Assembly: GCF_022829585.1 (NCBI RefSeq)
Contig: NZ_JAKSYC010000270.1
Coordinates: 1-64,000, forward strand
DNA: 64,000 nt
DNA from: Methylobacterium sp. J-026
GTDB lineage: Bacteria; Pseudomonadota; Alphaproteobacteria; Rhizobiales; Beijerinckiaceae
Direction: 5' to 3'
Under the pieces are notes generated by a model. That model made no database searches, was not told the DNA's origin, and saw nothing but the letters and a program-made list of their open reading frames with translations. Below, one piece after another: positions 1 to 8,765 of the stretch. Positions within the stretch are counted from its first letter, which is position 1. The number at the start of each line of letters is the position of its first letter. The translations under genes were made by a program, and so were the position numbers.

Positions 1-154
1 CGATGCGATCGGTCGAGCACGGACCCGGGCTGGTCGAGTAGAGAACCTGCGCCGAGCCGCGGCGATCGCCGGCCGGCCGGCAGAGCAGCGCGAGGGTATG
101 TTCCTGGTCGCGGTAGACGTAGCCGACCACGACGGCATCGCCGAGATCGAGCAT
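1..154 (-). CDS. Partial hypothetical protein running off the left edge
   Basis: A minus-strand frame is open from position 154 to the left edge and has strong G/C bias at third codon positions, as the clear genes here do. The readable product begins MLDLGDAVVVGYVYRDQEHT and continues to the edge without a stop. The same biased frame continues upstream to a stop at 206-208 but offers no other start, so this could be the real amino end or a gene that has lost its own start. No family is recognised. Confidence 0.4.
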   Translation of the reverse strand, partial: MLDLGDAVVVGYVYRDQEHTLALLCRPAGDRRGSAQVLYSTSPGPCSTDRI

Positions 155-291
155 GCCGCGCTGAGCGAGATCGCGGCCGCGCTCCTCGTGGACAAGGCGG
201 CATTGCTACGGACGGCTCCAGTCCGAACGGTGGTCCGGCGCGCGGCGATATAGGATCACCACCGCGTTAGGGGCGCTCCGATACGCCGCCG

Positions 292-582
292 TTACGACGG
301 GCGGTCGGAGCCGGCGTCGAGCCAGTCTTGCAGGTGTCTGTACGCCGCGAAAAGACCGGCGAACTGGGCTTGCCCATCCAGAGCACGGATGCGGTGGTTG
401 TGGGCGACGACGCGCAGGACTTCGGCTTCACCGAAACACCCGTCGCGCTCGACCTCCGCGGCCGTCTGCGCGACCGCCGACGCCAGTGCCTCGTCGGCCA
501 GCATTTCGTTAGTCAGCCTGCGCATCAGTTCCAGGGCTGCCGTTCGCACCGTCGATGCGGACGCATCCATCTGTAGCTTCAC
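292..582 (-). CDS. Small hypothetical protein, downstream partner of response regulator
   Basis: A 96-residue predicted soluble, mostly helical protein. No signal peptide, membrane segment or recognised domain is visible. Its start codon overlaps the stop codon of the upstream response-regulator gene by 4 bp (ATGA type), so the two are almost certainly co-transcribed and translationally coupled. That coupling suggests a role in the same signalling output. The sequence alone does not show whether it binds the regulator. Confidence 0.6.
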   Translation of the reverse strand: MKLQMDASASTVRTAALELMRRLTNEMLADEALASAVAQTAAEVERDGCFGEAEVLRVVAHNHRIRALDGQAQFAGLFAAYRHLQDWLDAGSDRPS

Positions 583-986
583 GCACGCAGGTTCTGTCGC
601 TCGACGAGTGCCAGCACCGCGTCGGCCAGATCAGGCCCGGTCCACGGTTTGGCCAGGAAGCCGACGCCGAGCGGAAGCTCGCCCGGCTGCGGCCGGTCCG
701 CGCCGGACACGATCAGGATACGGATCTGCGGCCAGCGCACCGCGATCATCGCCGCAAGCTGATAGCCGTTCACCGTCCCGGACGGCATGACGATGTCGGT
801 GACCAGGACGCGTACCGTCTCGCGCTCGGCCAGGATGGCGAGCGCCTGGGTGGCGTCGCTGGCCTGGATGACTTCGAGCCCAACCGCCGAGAGCGCTTGC
901 GCCGCCGCCATCCGAGCGAGCGGTTCGTCCTCGGCGAGCAGTATCTCGATCCGCTCGGCCTCGCGCATGATGGCATCATCGACCAC
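579..986 (-). CDS. Single-domain response regulator (CheY-like receiver)
   Basis: A 135-residue protein made only of a receiver domain. It shows the acidic pair in LLAEDEP (about residues 17-22), the phospho-acceptor Asp64 in LVTDIVMP, a Ser in the LIVSG strand (about 91-95) and the conserved Lys113 in FLAKPW. There is no output domain, so it must act by protein contact or as a phosphate shuttle, as many alphaproteobacterial stand-alone receivers do. It is the first gene of a pair with the small gene at 292-582. No cognate kinase is adjacent; the nearest is the HWE kinase at 2.4-5.6 kb. A second in-frame Met at residue 7 is an alternative start. Confidence 0.88.
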   Translation of the reverse strand: MVDDAIMREAERIEILLAEDEPLARMAAAQALSAVGLEVIQASDATQALAILAERETVRVLVTDIVMPSGTVNGYQLAAMIAVRWPQIRILIVSGADRPQPGELPLGVGFLAKPWTGPDLADAVLALVERQNLRA

Positions 987-1007
987 AGGTAAACGCTCGC
1001 GCCATGA

Positions 1008-1226
1008 TCAGCGGATGGATTGGCCGAGATAGGCCGCGACGGTGGTGACGCGGGAGCCGACTATGCGCACGGCCTTGCGCAAGCGCTCCTCGGTGACCCC
1101 GAAGCGGTACGCCCAAGCCTCGCGGGCGGAGCGGTCAAACACGTCGATGTGGGTCCGGTCGTGCAGTTCGGTCGGCATGGGTTTGGGTCCCGAGGGGGGT
1201 GCGCCCGGCATACCCGGGCTACTCAC
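1008..1226 (-). CDS. DUF3606 domain-containing small protein
   Basis: A 72-residue protein with a proline-rich start followed by the DUF3606 pattern: a short lead with D/R/T residues, then an aromatic W-x-x-RFGV-x-x-x-x-LxxAV core and a final helix VGSRVTTVAAYL. DUF3606 proteins are short, soluble, very common in Rhizobiales and of unknown function, often in stress-related contexts. It stands alone, divergent from the proline-rich gene at 1360. Confidence 0.75.
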   Translation of the reverse strand: MSSPGMPGAPPSGPKPMPTELHDRTHIDVFDRSAREAWAYRFGVTEERLRKAVRIVGSRVTTVAAYLGQSIR

Positions 1227-1359
1227 CGGTCAACCGCAGATCGATGGGGCCGGTTGCTCGCCCCGGTTGCATCGGATCGGTTCTGTTGGGGAACCGCGGC
1301 ACCGGGGGCGCGTGTTGGCAGAGGTCGAGCCTAGGCGCCCGACGCGGAGGAACCTGACT

Positions 1360-1551
1360 ATGGCTAGTCCCGGTATGCCAAACCCCGACGCACCCGATCT
1401 ACCGACGCCGGGCGAGCCACCGGCGGAGCCCATGCCCGGAGATGTGCCGCCGTCCCCGGGGCCGGAGCCGATATCCGATCCCGTGCCTGGCGATCCGGTC
1501 GGTCCGGACGTCTTCCCGGGGGGCCCGGTTGGGCCCGGCACGATCATGTAG
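1360..1551 (+). CDS. Small proline/glycine-rich protein
   Basis: A 63-residue product that is almost entirely Pro, Gly, Asp and Glu (short repeats of the type PxPGEP and DPVPGDPVGP), probably disordered. The start at 1360 is favoured by GGAGG at 1346-1350, nine bases upstream. About 46 bp upstream is GGAAC, then 16 bases, then CGTG (1290-1314). This is close to but not a full match for the alphaproteobacterial EcfG stress promoter (GGAAC-N16/17-CGTT). The function is unknown. Confidence 0.55.
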   Translation: MASPGMPNPDAPDLPTPGEPPAEPMPGDVPPSPGPEPISDPVPGDPVGPDVFPGGPVGPGTIM

Positions 1552-1724
1552 CCGGCACGAGCGCTCCCGCATCAGACCTGAGCGGCGGGTGAGGCCGCTC
1601 AGGCCTAAGGCCGAGCTGACGGTACCTCTGGCATGTAGCGTTGGTGCGTCCCTCTCAATGGCCGGAAACAACCGGGGTAGTGCGTTGTGCGCGGGTAAAC
1701 CGACCCGCACACGAAGAACTGCAT

Positions 1725-2133
1725 ATGCGCTTCATCGATCGCACAGCCCTCGCATTCGTGTCCGTTTTCGGCTTGATCGGATTCTTGGCCGTGGTGAGCG
1801 GGCTCGCTCACGCCAAGGAGGATGATGAAGAGCGAGAAGGCCGCCGAGGCGCAGGAAATGCGCGAGGCCGACAAGGACATGCGCATGGTGCTCACCAAGC
1901 TGAAGAAGCTCGGCGCCAAGCCGATCGGCACCCAGTCGGTCAAGGACACCCGCAAGGGGCCGACGGCCGCCAACGCGGTCAAGGCCGTGCTTAAGGCCGC
2001 GGGCAAGGATCCCATGGCGTTGATGGCAACGATGAAGGTATTCGAGAAGGACACAACCTATCCGACCGCCGGCGGCAGTCAGCCGGCCCGAATCTACACC
2101 CCTGAGTCCGCCGGCTCCAGCCCGCTGCCGGTG
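1725..2133 (+). pseudogene. Remnant of exported alpha/beta hydrolase (lipase-like), frameshifted and truncated
   Basis: The first frame encodes a clean signal peptide (MRFIDRTALAFVSVFGLIG, then a hydrophobic run ending AHA) and then breaks near 1820. The adjacent frame continues with a charged helical segment and then GGSQPARIYTPESAGSSPLP. That stretch matches the region just before the HGGG oxyanion-hole motif in HSL-type esterases/lipases (VRIYTPEG-x-x-PxPV). The catalytic part with HGGG and GxSxG is absent in every frame. The frame change and the missing catalytic core indicate a dead gene. The second half could instead be read as a short independent ORF, but its start has poor ribosome-site spacing. 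Confidence 0.55.
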
Positions 2134-2443
2134 AGACGATCTAACAGAAGCAGCTCGGACGTATTGTGCACGGCACGACCCGGGTGCGCTTAGCGCGATA
2201 GGCGAGATACGACATCGCTTGCCGGCACGCTGAGAACCTCGGCCACTACGGGGTGCACGGTCGGCGGGTTTCAGGCGAGACCGAACGAGATACAGTGGAG
2301 ATGCTCGCGTAAGCTGCTCCAAGCGATCCAGTATGCGAGCCGAACGTGGGCGCCTCTGGCATGAGGCCGGTCCGATATGCTGAGATGCCTTGCTCACGAA
2401 CGGCTTCAAAGGCATGAGGCGGGACGGCCGCGAACGAATTTTG

Positions 2444-5400
2444 ATGAACGCATTCAGGCATGAAGGTCGGGTGGGAGTTTCCCTCGAAGAGGGGATCGAG
2501 GGCCGCCATCGACGTCAGCTCGCCCTGAGCCGCTATGATATTCTCGACACCGAACCCGAGGCCGAGTTCGACGCTATCGTCGAGGCGGCGGCTGCCGCCT
2601 GTGGCATGCCGCTGTCGTTGATCAACCTGATTGACAAGGGTCGTCAGTGGGCCAAGGCCGTGGCCGGTGACGGGCCCAAGCAGCTGCCGCTCTGCACCTC
2701 GATCTGCGCGCTCGCCATCGAGTACGACGAGGGGTTCGAGATCCCGGACGCGACCCAGGATGCGCGTGTCGCTGACAACCCGCTGGTGACCGGTGAAGCC
2801 CATCTGCGCTTCTACGCCGGCGTGCCGCTGAGGACGGCCGAGGGCATCGCGATCGGCACCCTGTGCGTCGCCGACGACAAGCCAGGCCGGCTCACCGACG
2901 CGCAGCGCCTGATCCTGCGCACGCTGGCGCAGCAAGTAATGACGACGCTCGAACTGCGCCGGATGCTCCGTCAGCACCGCCGGAGCGATCATCGCAGCAA
3001 GGCCATCCTGGAGAGCGCGATCGACTACGCGATCATCGCGATGGACCTCACCGGCCATGTCACGAGCTGGAACGTCGGCGCCGAGCGCATCCTCGGTTGG
3101 ACCGCGGCTGAGATGTGCGGGCAGCCCGCGCACGTGTTCTTCACCGACGAGGACACCCGGGACGGCATCCCGGAGCGGGAGATGGGCCAAGCCCTTCTGC
3201 ACGGGCGCGGCAACGACGAGCGCTGGCATCAGCGCAAGGATGGCAACCGGTTCTATGCCCTCGGCGAGATGATGCCCCTTAATGATGAGGATGGGGTACC
3301 CGAGGGCTTCATCAAGATCCTGCGCGATCGCACAGAGCAGCGCCTGGCCGAGGAAAAGCAGCGCGCCGACGCCGAGTTCATGCGCGGGGTACTCGCCTCC
3401 TCGGCCGACTGCATCAAGGTGCTCGATCTCGACGCCAAACTCACCTTCATGAGTGAGGGCGGACAACGGGTGATGGAGGTGAGCGACTTCAACGCGATCG
3501 AAGGGTGCCCGTGGCCGGATTTCTGGACCGGCCTGGGTAACCGCGACGCCCAGGCAGCGGTCGCCGCGGCCAGGGCCGGAAGCGTCGGCCATTTCCAGGG
3601 CACGGCCAGCACCATGGCCGGCAACGCGCGCTACTGGGATGTCCAGGTCACGCCGATCTTCGATGCGCACGGCAAGCCGGAGAAACTGCTTTCCGTCTCG
3701 CGGGATATCACCGTGCAGCGCCTGGACGCAGAGGCCCTCGAGGCGGCTGCCCTGCGCCTGCAGCGCGCGCAGGAGGCTGGCGGCGTCGGGGTGTTCTCCG
3801 TCACCATCGCCGACGACATCCTGCATCCGACACCGGAGTTTTGCCGCCTCTACGGCGTACCGGTGCGCGACAGCTACCCGACCGCGGAGATCGAGGCGCT
3901 GCTTCTGCCCGAGGATCGGATGCTTGTATCCAGCCGGGCCTCGCGCAGCAGCGGCAGCGCCCAGCGGGATGTCGAGTACCGCATTCGGCGCCCGGATACC
4001 GGGGAGATGCGCTGGATCGCCCGCAACGGTGCGATCGTCTCGGGAGAGGACGGTAGGCCCATTCGGTTCGAAGGTGTCGCCCGTGACATCACCGAGCAGC
4101 GTGTCGCCCAGGAGGCTTTGCGCGCGAGCGAGGAACGCCTGAACCTCGCCTTCGACGCGGCCGGTGCCGTCGGGTGGTGGGATTGGGACATCCCGAACGA
4201 CCGCATCGTCGCCAGCGAACTGTTCGCCCGGCTGTACTCGGTCGATCCGGTCGAAGCCGCCGCCGGCACACCGATCGCGCGCTATATTGACGGCATCCAT
4301 CCCGACGACCGGGGCTGGGTGAGTGCCAAGATCCAGATCGCCCTGGCGAGCGCCGGGACGTTCGCTGAGGAGTACCGCCTGCGTCAGTCGGATGGATCAA
4401 TCCGATGGGTCTACGCGCGCGGGCGCTGCTACCACGATGAGGCCGGGAAGCCGCTCCGCTATCCCGGCGTGTCGATCGACATCACCGCCCGGAAGACCGC
4501 CACCCTGCGCCAGGCCGCCCTGGCGAGGCTCGGAGATCGGCTGCGCGACCTGAGCGATACCGCCGCGATCATCGCCGTCGCGACCACGATCCTCGGCGAA
4601 AGCCTCGAGCTCACGCAGGCCGGCTACGGCGCCGTCGATCTGCCGAGCGAGACCATCGAGATCGCGCCGGGATGGCGGGCTACCGACGTTCCGGCCATCG
4701 CGGGGCTGCACCGGTTCCGCGACTACGGCTCCTTCGTAGATCAGCTCAAGCGCGGCGAGACAGTGCTGATCCGCGACGTGACGTGCGATCCCCGGACCGC
4801 CGATCAAGCCGCAGCGTTCGTCGCGCTCGGGACGCGGGCGCTGGCGAACCACCCGATCATGGAGCACGGGCGCTTCGTGGCGACCTTCTTCGCGCTGAAG
4901 GCGCAGCCGCACGACTGGGGGGACGATGAGGTCGCATTCATCCGCGACGTCGCCGACCGCACGCGGGCCGCCATCGCGCGGATCGAGGCCGAGGAGCAGC
5001 AGAGAACCCTCAACCTCGAACTCAGCCACCGCATGAAGAACATGCTGGCGATGGTGCAATCGATCGCCACGCAGACGATGCGCGGGGCTGGCGATCTGGA
5101 TACCGCCCGGGACGTTCTGGCCAATCGGCTGATCGCCCTGGGTCGATCGCACGACCTGCTGCTCGGCGGTGGCCTATCGCGTGCTCCGCTGAGCGGCCTG
5201 ATCGAGAACGTGCTCGATATCCACCGTGATCATCCGGATCGCATCGTGCTGGACGGGCCGATCGTACCGATCGGCTCCAGAGCCGCGCTGTCGCTGTCGC
5301 TGATGCTGCACGAGCTGGCCACGAACGCGGCCAAGTACGGTGCGCTCTCGAACGCGAACGGTCGGGTCACGATCACCTGGCGCATCGACGGCGACGGCGC

Positions 5401-5614
5401 GGAGGCCCCGGTCACGCTGCGATGGTCGGAAGCAGGCGGACCGCCGGTCGTCGCCCCTCAGCGCACTGGGTTCGGCACTCGGCTGATCGGTCGTGGCCTC
5501 GCCGGAAGTTTCGAGGGCGTGGTGGATCTGGCTTACCCGGCGACGGGCGTCGTATGCACCATCGTCGCGCCGCTGCGATGTCTTATTGCGGGTGAGGGTA
5601 CGGATCCCGCTTGA
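2444..5614 (+). CDS. Multi-sensor HWE-family histidine kinase (GAF-PAS4-GAF-HWE_HK)
   Basis: A soluble hybrid-sensor kinase of about 1056 residues. It has an N-terminal GAF domain (about 25-170, with the TSICALAI and GTLCVAD signatures). Four PAS domains begin near residues 185, 310, 438 and 564, each ending in a PAC-type DITxQ or similar motif. A second GAF follows (about 694-840), then the HWE/HisKA_2 phospho-acceptor ELSHRMKNMLAMVQSIA (His near 862) and a catalytic domain with LHELATNAAKYGAL (N-box Asn near 961) and GFGTRLIGRGL. No membrane segment is seen, so it senses cytoplasmic redox, light or metabolite cues. HWE kinases often feed the PhyR-NepR-EcfG stress response, and a nepR paralogue lies 14 bp downstream in convergent orientation. 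The start is uncertain: TTG at 2390 and ATG at 2414 are in frame. Confidence 0.9.
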   Translation: MNAFRHEGRVGVSLEEGIEGRHRRQLALSRYDILDTEPEAEFDAIVEAAAAACGMPLSLINLIDKGRQWAKAVAGDGPKQLPLCTSICALAIEYDEGFEIPDATQDARVADNPLVTGEAHLRFYAGVPLRTAEGIAIGTLCVADDKPGRLTDAQRLILRTLAQQVMTTLELRRMLRQHRRSDHRSKAILESAIDYAIIAMDLTGHVTSWNVGAERILGWTAAEMCGQPAHVFFTDEDTRDGIPEREMGQALLHGRGNDERWHQRKDGNRFYALGEMMPLNDEDGVPEGFIKILRDRTEQRLAEEKQRADAEFMRGVLASSADCIKVLDLDAKLTFMSEGGQRVMEVSDFNAIEGCPWPDFWTGLGNRDAQAAVAAARAGSVGHFQGTASTMAGNARYWDVQVTPIFDAHGKPEKLLSVSRDITVQRLDAEALEAAALRLQRAQEAGGVGVFSVTIADDILHPTPEFCRLYGVPVRDSYPTAEIEALLLPEDRMLVSSRASRSSGSAQRDVEYRIRRPDTGEMRWIARNGAIVSGEDGRPIRFEGVARDITEQRVAQEALRASEERLNLAFDAAGAVGWWDWDIPNDRIVASELFARLYSVDPVEAAAGTPIARYIDGIHPDDRGWVSAKIQIALASAGTFAEEYRLRQSDGSIRWVYARGRCYHDEAGKPLRYPGVSIDITARKTATLRQAALARLGDRLRDLSDTAAIIAVATTILGESLELTQAGYGAVDLPSETIEIAPGWRATDVPAIAGLHRFRDYGSFVDQLKRGETVLIRDVTCDPRTADQAAAFVALGTRALANHPIMEHGRFVATFFALKAQPHDWGDDEVAFIRDVADRTRAAIARIEAEEQQRTLNLELSHRMKNMLAMVQSIATQTMRGAGDLDTARDVLANRLIALGRSHDLLLGGGLSRAPLSGLIENVLDIHRDHPDRIVLDGPIVPIGSRAALSLSLMLHELATNAAKYGALSNANGRVTITWRIDGDGAEAPVTLRWSEAGGPPVVAPQRTGFGTRLIGRGLAGSFEGVVDLAYPATGVVCTIVAPLRCLIAGEGTDPA

Positions 5615-5628
5615 GAGACGGTGAGCGT

Positions 5629-5856
5629 TCAGTCTGCGACGCCGGCGCCGTCCAACTGGGTGAGCAATTGCGCGAATTGATCCGGCACTGGTGTCGTGGG
5701 AAGAGCGGCGTACATAACCTGAAGCTTGCGCCCGAGATGATGCTGGATCGCACGGGGCGAACCGGGTTGGATCCACGAGCTGAGTGATTCCAAAGCGGGT
5801 TGAGCGATCTCAACGCCACCGGGACCTCTCCCGATGGCGCGGGTGTTTTCATCCAT
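5629..5856 (-). CDS. nepR: NepR-family anti-sigma factor
   Basis: A 75-residue protein whose carboxyl half reads LGRKLQVMYAALPTTPVPDQ and continues FAQLLTQLD. This is the NepR core, IGxxLRxxYxxxxxxPVPxxFxxLLxxLD, which binds EcfG-type sigma factors and is sequestered by phosphorylated PhyR. The start is supported by GGAGG on the minus strand 10 bases upstream. It converges on the HWE kinase (gap 14 bp). No ecfG or phyR gene is in the window, so it is probably a secondary paralogue of the general stress response, several of which occur in Methylobacterium. The amino half is divergent, as in the family. Confidence 0.8.
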   Translation of the reverse strand: MDENTRAIGRGPGGVEIAQPALESLSSWIQPGSPRAIQHHLGRKLQVMYAALPTTPVPDQFAQLLTQLDGAGVAD

Positions 5857-6118
5857 CCGAATAGGTCCTCCCCACTCCGCTTTGCGTGATGATAAAGACA
5901 AATACTCCGACGGTGTTGAGTTCCTATTAAGGCGTGGATCGAACGGAAGCGTGGTATCACGGCAACACCGGGATCGATGGGTACCTAAACTCGAGGAACA
6001 CGCTGTGAACCGCGCGAAATTATTAATTGGGCCTTCTACATAGACGTCATTGGCAGCCAAATTGGAACGTGTAGCCGCGCCGGCCGTACCTCTCGTGATG
6101 TTCCGGACGCGGGCTATT

Positions 6119-6706
6119 ATGGCCAACCCTATAAACAACGCGGTGCGCTTATCAGCTGAGGGGTCGGACACCCCCATCCTGCCTGCTCACATCGAGGACA
6201 CAGTCCGGGCGATCGCGCAGCTCCACGCAGAGCACCACCGCCGCGCCACCCCAGTCCAACGTGCCGTCGCCCGCATGACGAGCGCCATCGGTCGCCCGCG
6301 CTTCGTCGGCGTGCTCACCCTGGCGATCCTGACCTGGATCGGGCTGAACCTGCTACTTCCGGCGATGGGCCGTGTGAGCTTCGACCCGCCGCCGTTCGCG
6401 TACCTGCAGGATGTCGGAGGCCTGCTCAGCCTGTACATCACCAGCTTGATCCTGATCACCCAGCGCCATGACGAGCAACTCGCCGAGCACCGAGCTCAGC
6501 TCACCCTCGAACTCGCGATCGTCACCGAGCAGAAAAACGCCAAGATCATCGCGCTGCTGGAGGAGATGCGGCGCGACCATCCCCACCTCGTTGACCGCGT
6601 CGATGAGCAGGCCACCTCCATGGCGCAGCCGGCCGATCCGCAAGCCGTGCTCGACGCGATCAAGGACACGCACGGGGACATACTCACCATCCACGATACG
6701 CCCTGA
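6119..6706 (+). CDS. DUF1003 domain-containing inner-membrane protein
   Basis: A 195-residue protein. A soluble amino part (HIEDTVRAIAQLHAEHHRRA) is followed by a two-helix membrane hairpin (FVGVLTLAILTWIGLNLLL and LQDVGGLLSLYITSLILITQ) and then the family-typical helix RHDEQLAEHRAQLTLELAI. This is the DUF1003 arrangement; the family is of unknown function and often stress-linked. The start at 6119 (MANPINN) is preferred because the upstream in-frame residues lack family similarity; 6050 is an alternative. The C-terminal 60 residues are soluble and acidic. Confidence 0.85.
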   Translation: MANPINNAVRLSAEGSDTPILPAHIEDTVRAIAQLHAEHHRRATPVQRAVARMTSAIGRPRFVGVLTLAILTWIGLNLLLPAMGRVSFDPPPFAYLQDVGGLLSLYITSLILITQRHDEQLAEHRAQLTLELAIVTEQKNAKIIALLEEMRRDHPHLVDRVDEQATSMAQPADPQAVLDAIKDTHGDILTIHDTP

Positions 6707-6954
6707 TCTGTACCGTGATCCAGGTCCGTTGACGCGGGGGACGATGCCAGATCCGGGCACCCTGCCCCTCACGTGTCCAGATGCCTAAATCCATCAAAGC
6801 TGAGCAATGCAGAGCGCGCAATTCAACACCATGCCCGTCTTTTAGGCATGCGAATTATGCATGCATGCGCTGCGACATTTTCGACTGTTTTTTACTTAAC
6901 GGGGCGCCACTTCAAACCTACAGCAACACAGTGAACAGGCAGAAAGGTCGGCCA

Positions 6955-7791
6955 ATGCAGATCAGGGCAGGGTTTAACATCAGCTTTCACACCTTCGGTC
7001 CCACCCCGATCAACCTCCTGCTGTCTGTACAGCCCGACCGGCAAGCCGATCTAATTACCCCTGAAGTGATCACCTTCGACCCTCCGGTCCCCGCCACCCA
7101 ACACATCGATGCGTTCGGAAACGTCTGTACTCGTATCGTCGCCCCCGGTGGTTCGATCACGATGGCCGCCGACTTTCTGATCGAGGACAGCGGTGAACCC
7201 GACGCCTATGCACCGGAGGCACGCCAGCACCCGATTGAGGAGCTGCCTGATGACGTGCTGCCGTTCCTATTGGGTTCGCGCTACTGCGACACCGACAAGC
7301 TCTCGCAGCTTGCCTGGAACACGTTCGGTCATACCCTCGAGGGTTGGGCGCTGGTACAGGCGATCGTCGAGTATGCTCACAACCAGCTGCAGTTCGACTA
7401 TCAACGGGCTGATTGCACTCGCAGCGCCAGCGAGGGGCATTCTCAACGGGCCGGCGTATGTCGTGATTTTGCCCACCTCGCGATCACCCTGTGCCGGTGC
7501 ATGAATATCCCGGCGCGCTACGCCACCGGCTACATGGGCGATATCGGTGTGCCGGTCGATCCTAACCCAATGGATTTTTCAGCCTGGTTCGAAGTCTACC
7601 TCGGTGGGCGCTGGTACACGTTCGACGCCCGGCACAACACGCGCCGGATCGGCCGCATCGTCATGGCGCGGGGCCGGGACGCCACCGATTGCGCCTTGAC
7701 AACCAGCTTTGGCCGGGCGCCGCTGCTGAACTTCACGGTGATCACGGAAGAGTTCACCGATCAGGTGACATCGCTGGCCCGGGCTGCTTGA
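6955..7791 (+). CDS. Transglutaminase-like cysteine protease
   Basis: A 278-residue protein. The amino half is a beta-rich bacterial transglutaminase N-like domain (about 1-120). The core (about 130-235) has the catalytic Cys169 in RAGVCRDFAHLAI and a His/Asp region in FSAWFEVYLGGRWYTFDARH. Proteins of this type usually act as peptidases or amidases rather than cross-linking enzymes. No signal peptide is seen, so it is likely cytoplasmic. It is monocistronic. The start at 6955 is chosen because it begins the conserved domain; upstream in-frame sequence is AT-richer and unlike the family. Confidence 0.88.
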   Translation: MQIRAGFNISFHTFGPTPINLLLSVQPDRQADLITPEVITFDPPVPATQHIDAFGNVCTRIVAPGGSITMAADFLIEDSGEPDAYAPEARQHPIEELPDDVLPFLLGSRYCDTDKLSQLAWNTFGHTLEGWALVQAIVEYAHNQLQFDYQRADCTRSASEGHSQRAGVCRDFAHLAITLCRCMNIPARYATGYMGDIGVPVDPNPMDFSAWFEVYLGGRWYTFDARHNTRRIGRIVMARGRDATDCALTTSFGRAPLLNFTVITEEFTDQVTSLARAA

Positions 7792-8264
7792 CCGAGCTGC
7801 ACCTCGGCTCAGACTGCGATCGATGGAAGGGATTGTAGTTAACGGTCTCTTTCTGTCGTCAGAGCAACCTCATCGATAATTGGAGCGGGGCGCACACGCG
7901 TATGGTGATGCCTTGCAACTGAGTCCCTAGGGGGCGAGCGAATAGGACTCACAAGTGGAGCGCCCAAATCGAATTGAGATGCAGACAGCCCCCGCGACGG
8001 GCGCCTGTTCGTGACCGGCCTGTAGGTTGGTGAAGCGGCCGCAGCCCGGGTCAAGATGCACATCGTCCGTGCGATCCGCATGGCCGCGAGAGGCGTCCTA
8101 AGAATGATCTCTGCTGGGCATGGTTGGACTACACCCACTGGACCTCGTTGCCTGCGACCCCGGAACGAAGCAGCCAGCTTGGACGGCATGGTCGATCTGC
8201 CCTAGCTTCCGCGTCGAAGCCCACCAGCCGGCTCGCCCGCGCTAAATCTCTACCTGACAGGCCT
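7792..8264. other. Intergenic stretch, no supported gene
   Basis: About 470 bp between the transglutaminase gene and the small gene at 8265. A minus-strand open frame (7839-8189) is Arg/Pro-rich with no ribosome site and no family features, so it is not called. No convincing terminator, RNA or repeat is seen. Confidence 0.4.
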
Positions 8265-8489
8265 ATGAGCTACACGGTATCTCTGTTCCGAGCACCCGGT
8301 AACGGCAGCTCGTCCAACCGCTCCGAGCTGCGCGACATCGCCACCCTGGATGAAGCGATCGAGATCGCACGCTGCGGCACTGAATTGGTGTCGCCTGAGT
8401 CCACGCAGATGACGTTCGAGATCCACGATGATGCCGGGCAGTTCGTACTGTCCTTCACCGGCGAAGAACGCTCGCTCGCTGACAATTAG
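8265..8489 (+). CDS. Small hypothetical protein
   Basis: A 74-residue product (begins MSYTVSLFRAPGNGSSSNRS) with alternating beta-like strands and an acidic end. The start at 8265 was chosen over a longer in-frame reading from 8124 because only the sequence after it has normal amino-acid composition. The pattern Y-x-V-x-x-F plus a DEAIEIAR helix resembles short single-domain proteins of unknown function that occur in several copies in Methylobacterium, but no named family is claimed. Confidence 0.55.
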   Translation: MSYTVSLFRAPGNGSSSNRSELRDIATLDEAIEIARCGTELVSPESTQMTFEIHDDAGQFVLSFTGEERSLADN

Positions 8490-8528
8490 GCGTTTGGCGT
8501 GGCAGTGGCAGCTCTCTAACTCGATCTC

Positions 8529-8765
8529 ATGTACGATCCGATGATAGAACTCATGCGGACCTTGGCCGAGGGGGTCGAGGTGGACGAGACGTTCGCTACG
8601 GACTTGGCTACCTTAGCCAGGGAGGCCGAGGCGGGCGGATACAGCGCATTCGCGAACGCATTTATCGCCAACAGCCGTCTGCACCGTATGAAGGCGATCC
8701 AATGGCGCGCGACACTCGGTGTGCTGATGGAATTGTATGATCCGTACGAGCAAAAGTTAAAATGA
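8529..8765 (+). CDS. Small helical hypothetical protein
   Basis: A 78-residue, acidic, mostly helical protein (MYDPMIELMRTLAEGVEVDE and onward) lying 39 bp after the preceding small gene on the same strand. It is probably the second gene of a two-gene unit. No transmembrane segment, signal or recognised motif is visible. Confidence 0.5.
   Translation: MYDPMIELMRTLAEGVEVDETFATDLATLAREAEAGGYSAFANAFIANSRLHRMKAIQWRATLGVLMELYDPYEQKLK

Noticed and set aside
2246..4300. Long minus-strand open frame antisense to the sensor kinase gene
   Set aside because: It is a mirror of the high-GC kinase gene: the plus frame has complete PAS, GAF and HWE motifs, while the minus frame has none. Similar long antisense frames over druE, cusA, btuB and the tartrate genes were dismissed for the same reason.
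5857..5990. GGAAC on the minus strand upstream of nepR as an EcfG promoter
   Set aside because: GGAAC is present (plus-strand 5920-5924), but no CGTT or close variant lies 16-17 bases downstream, so a stress promoter cannot be claimed.
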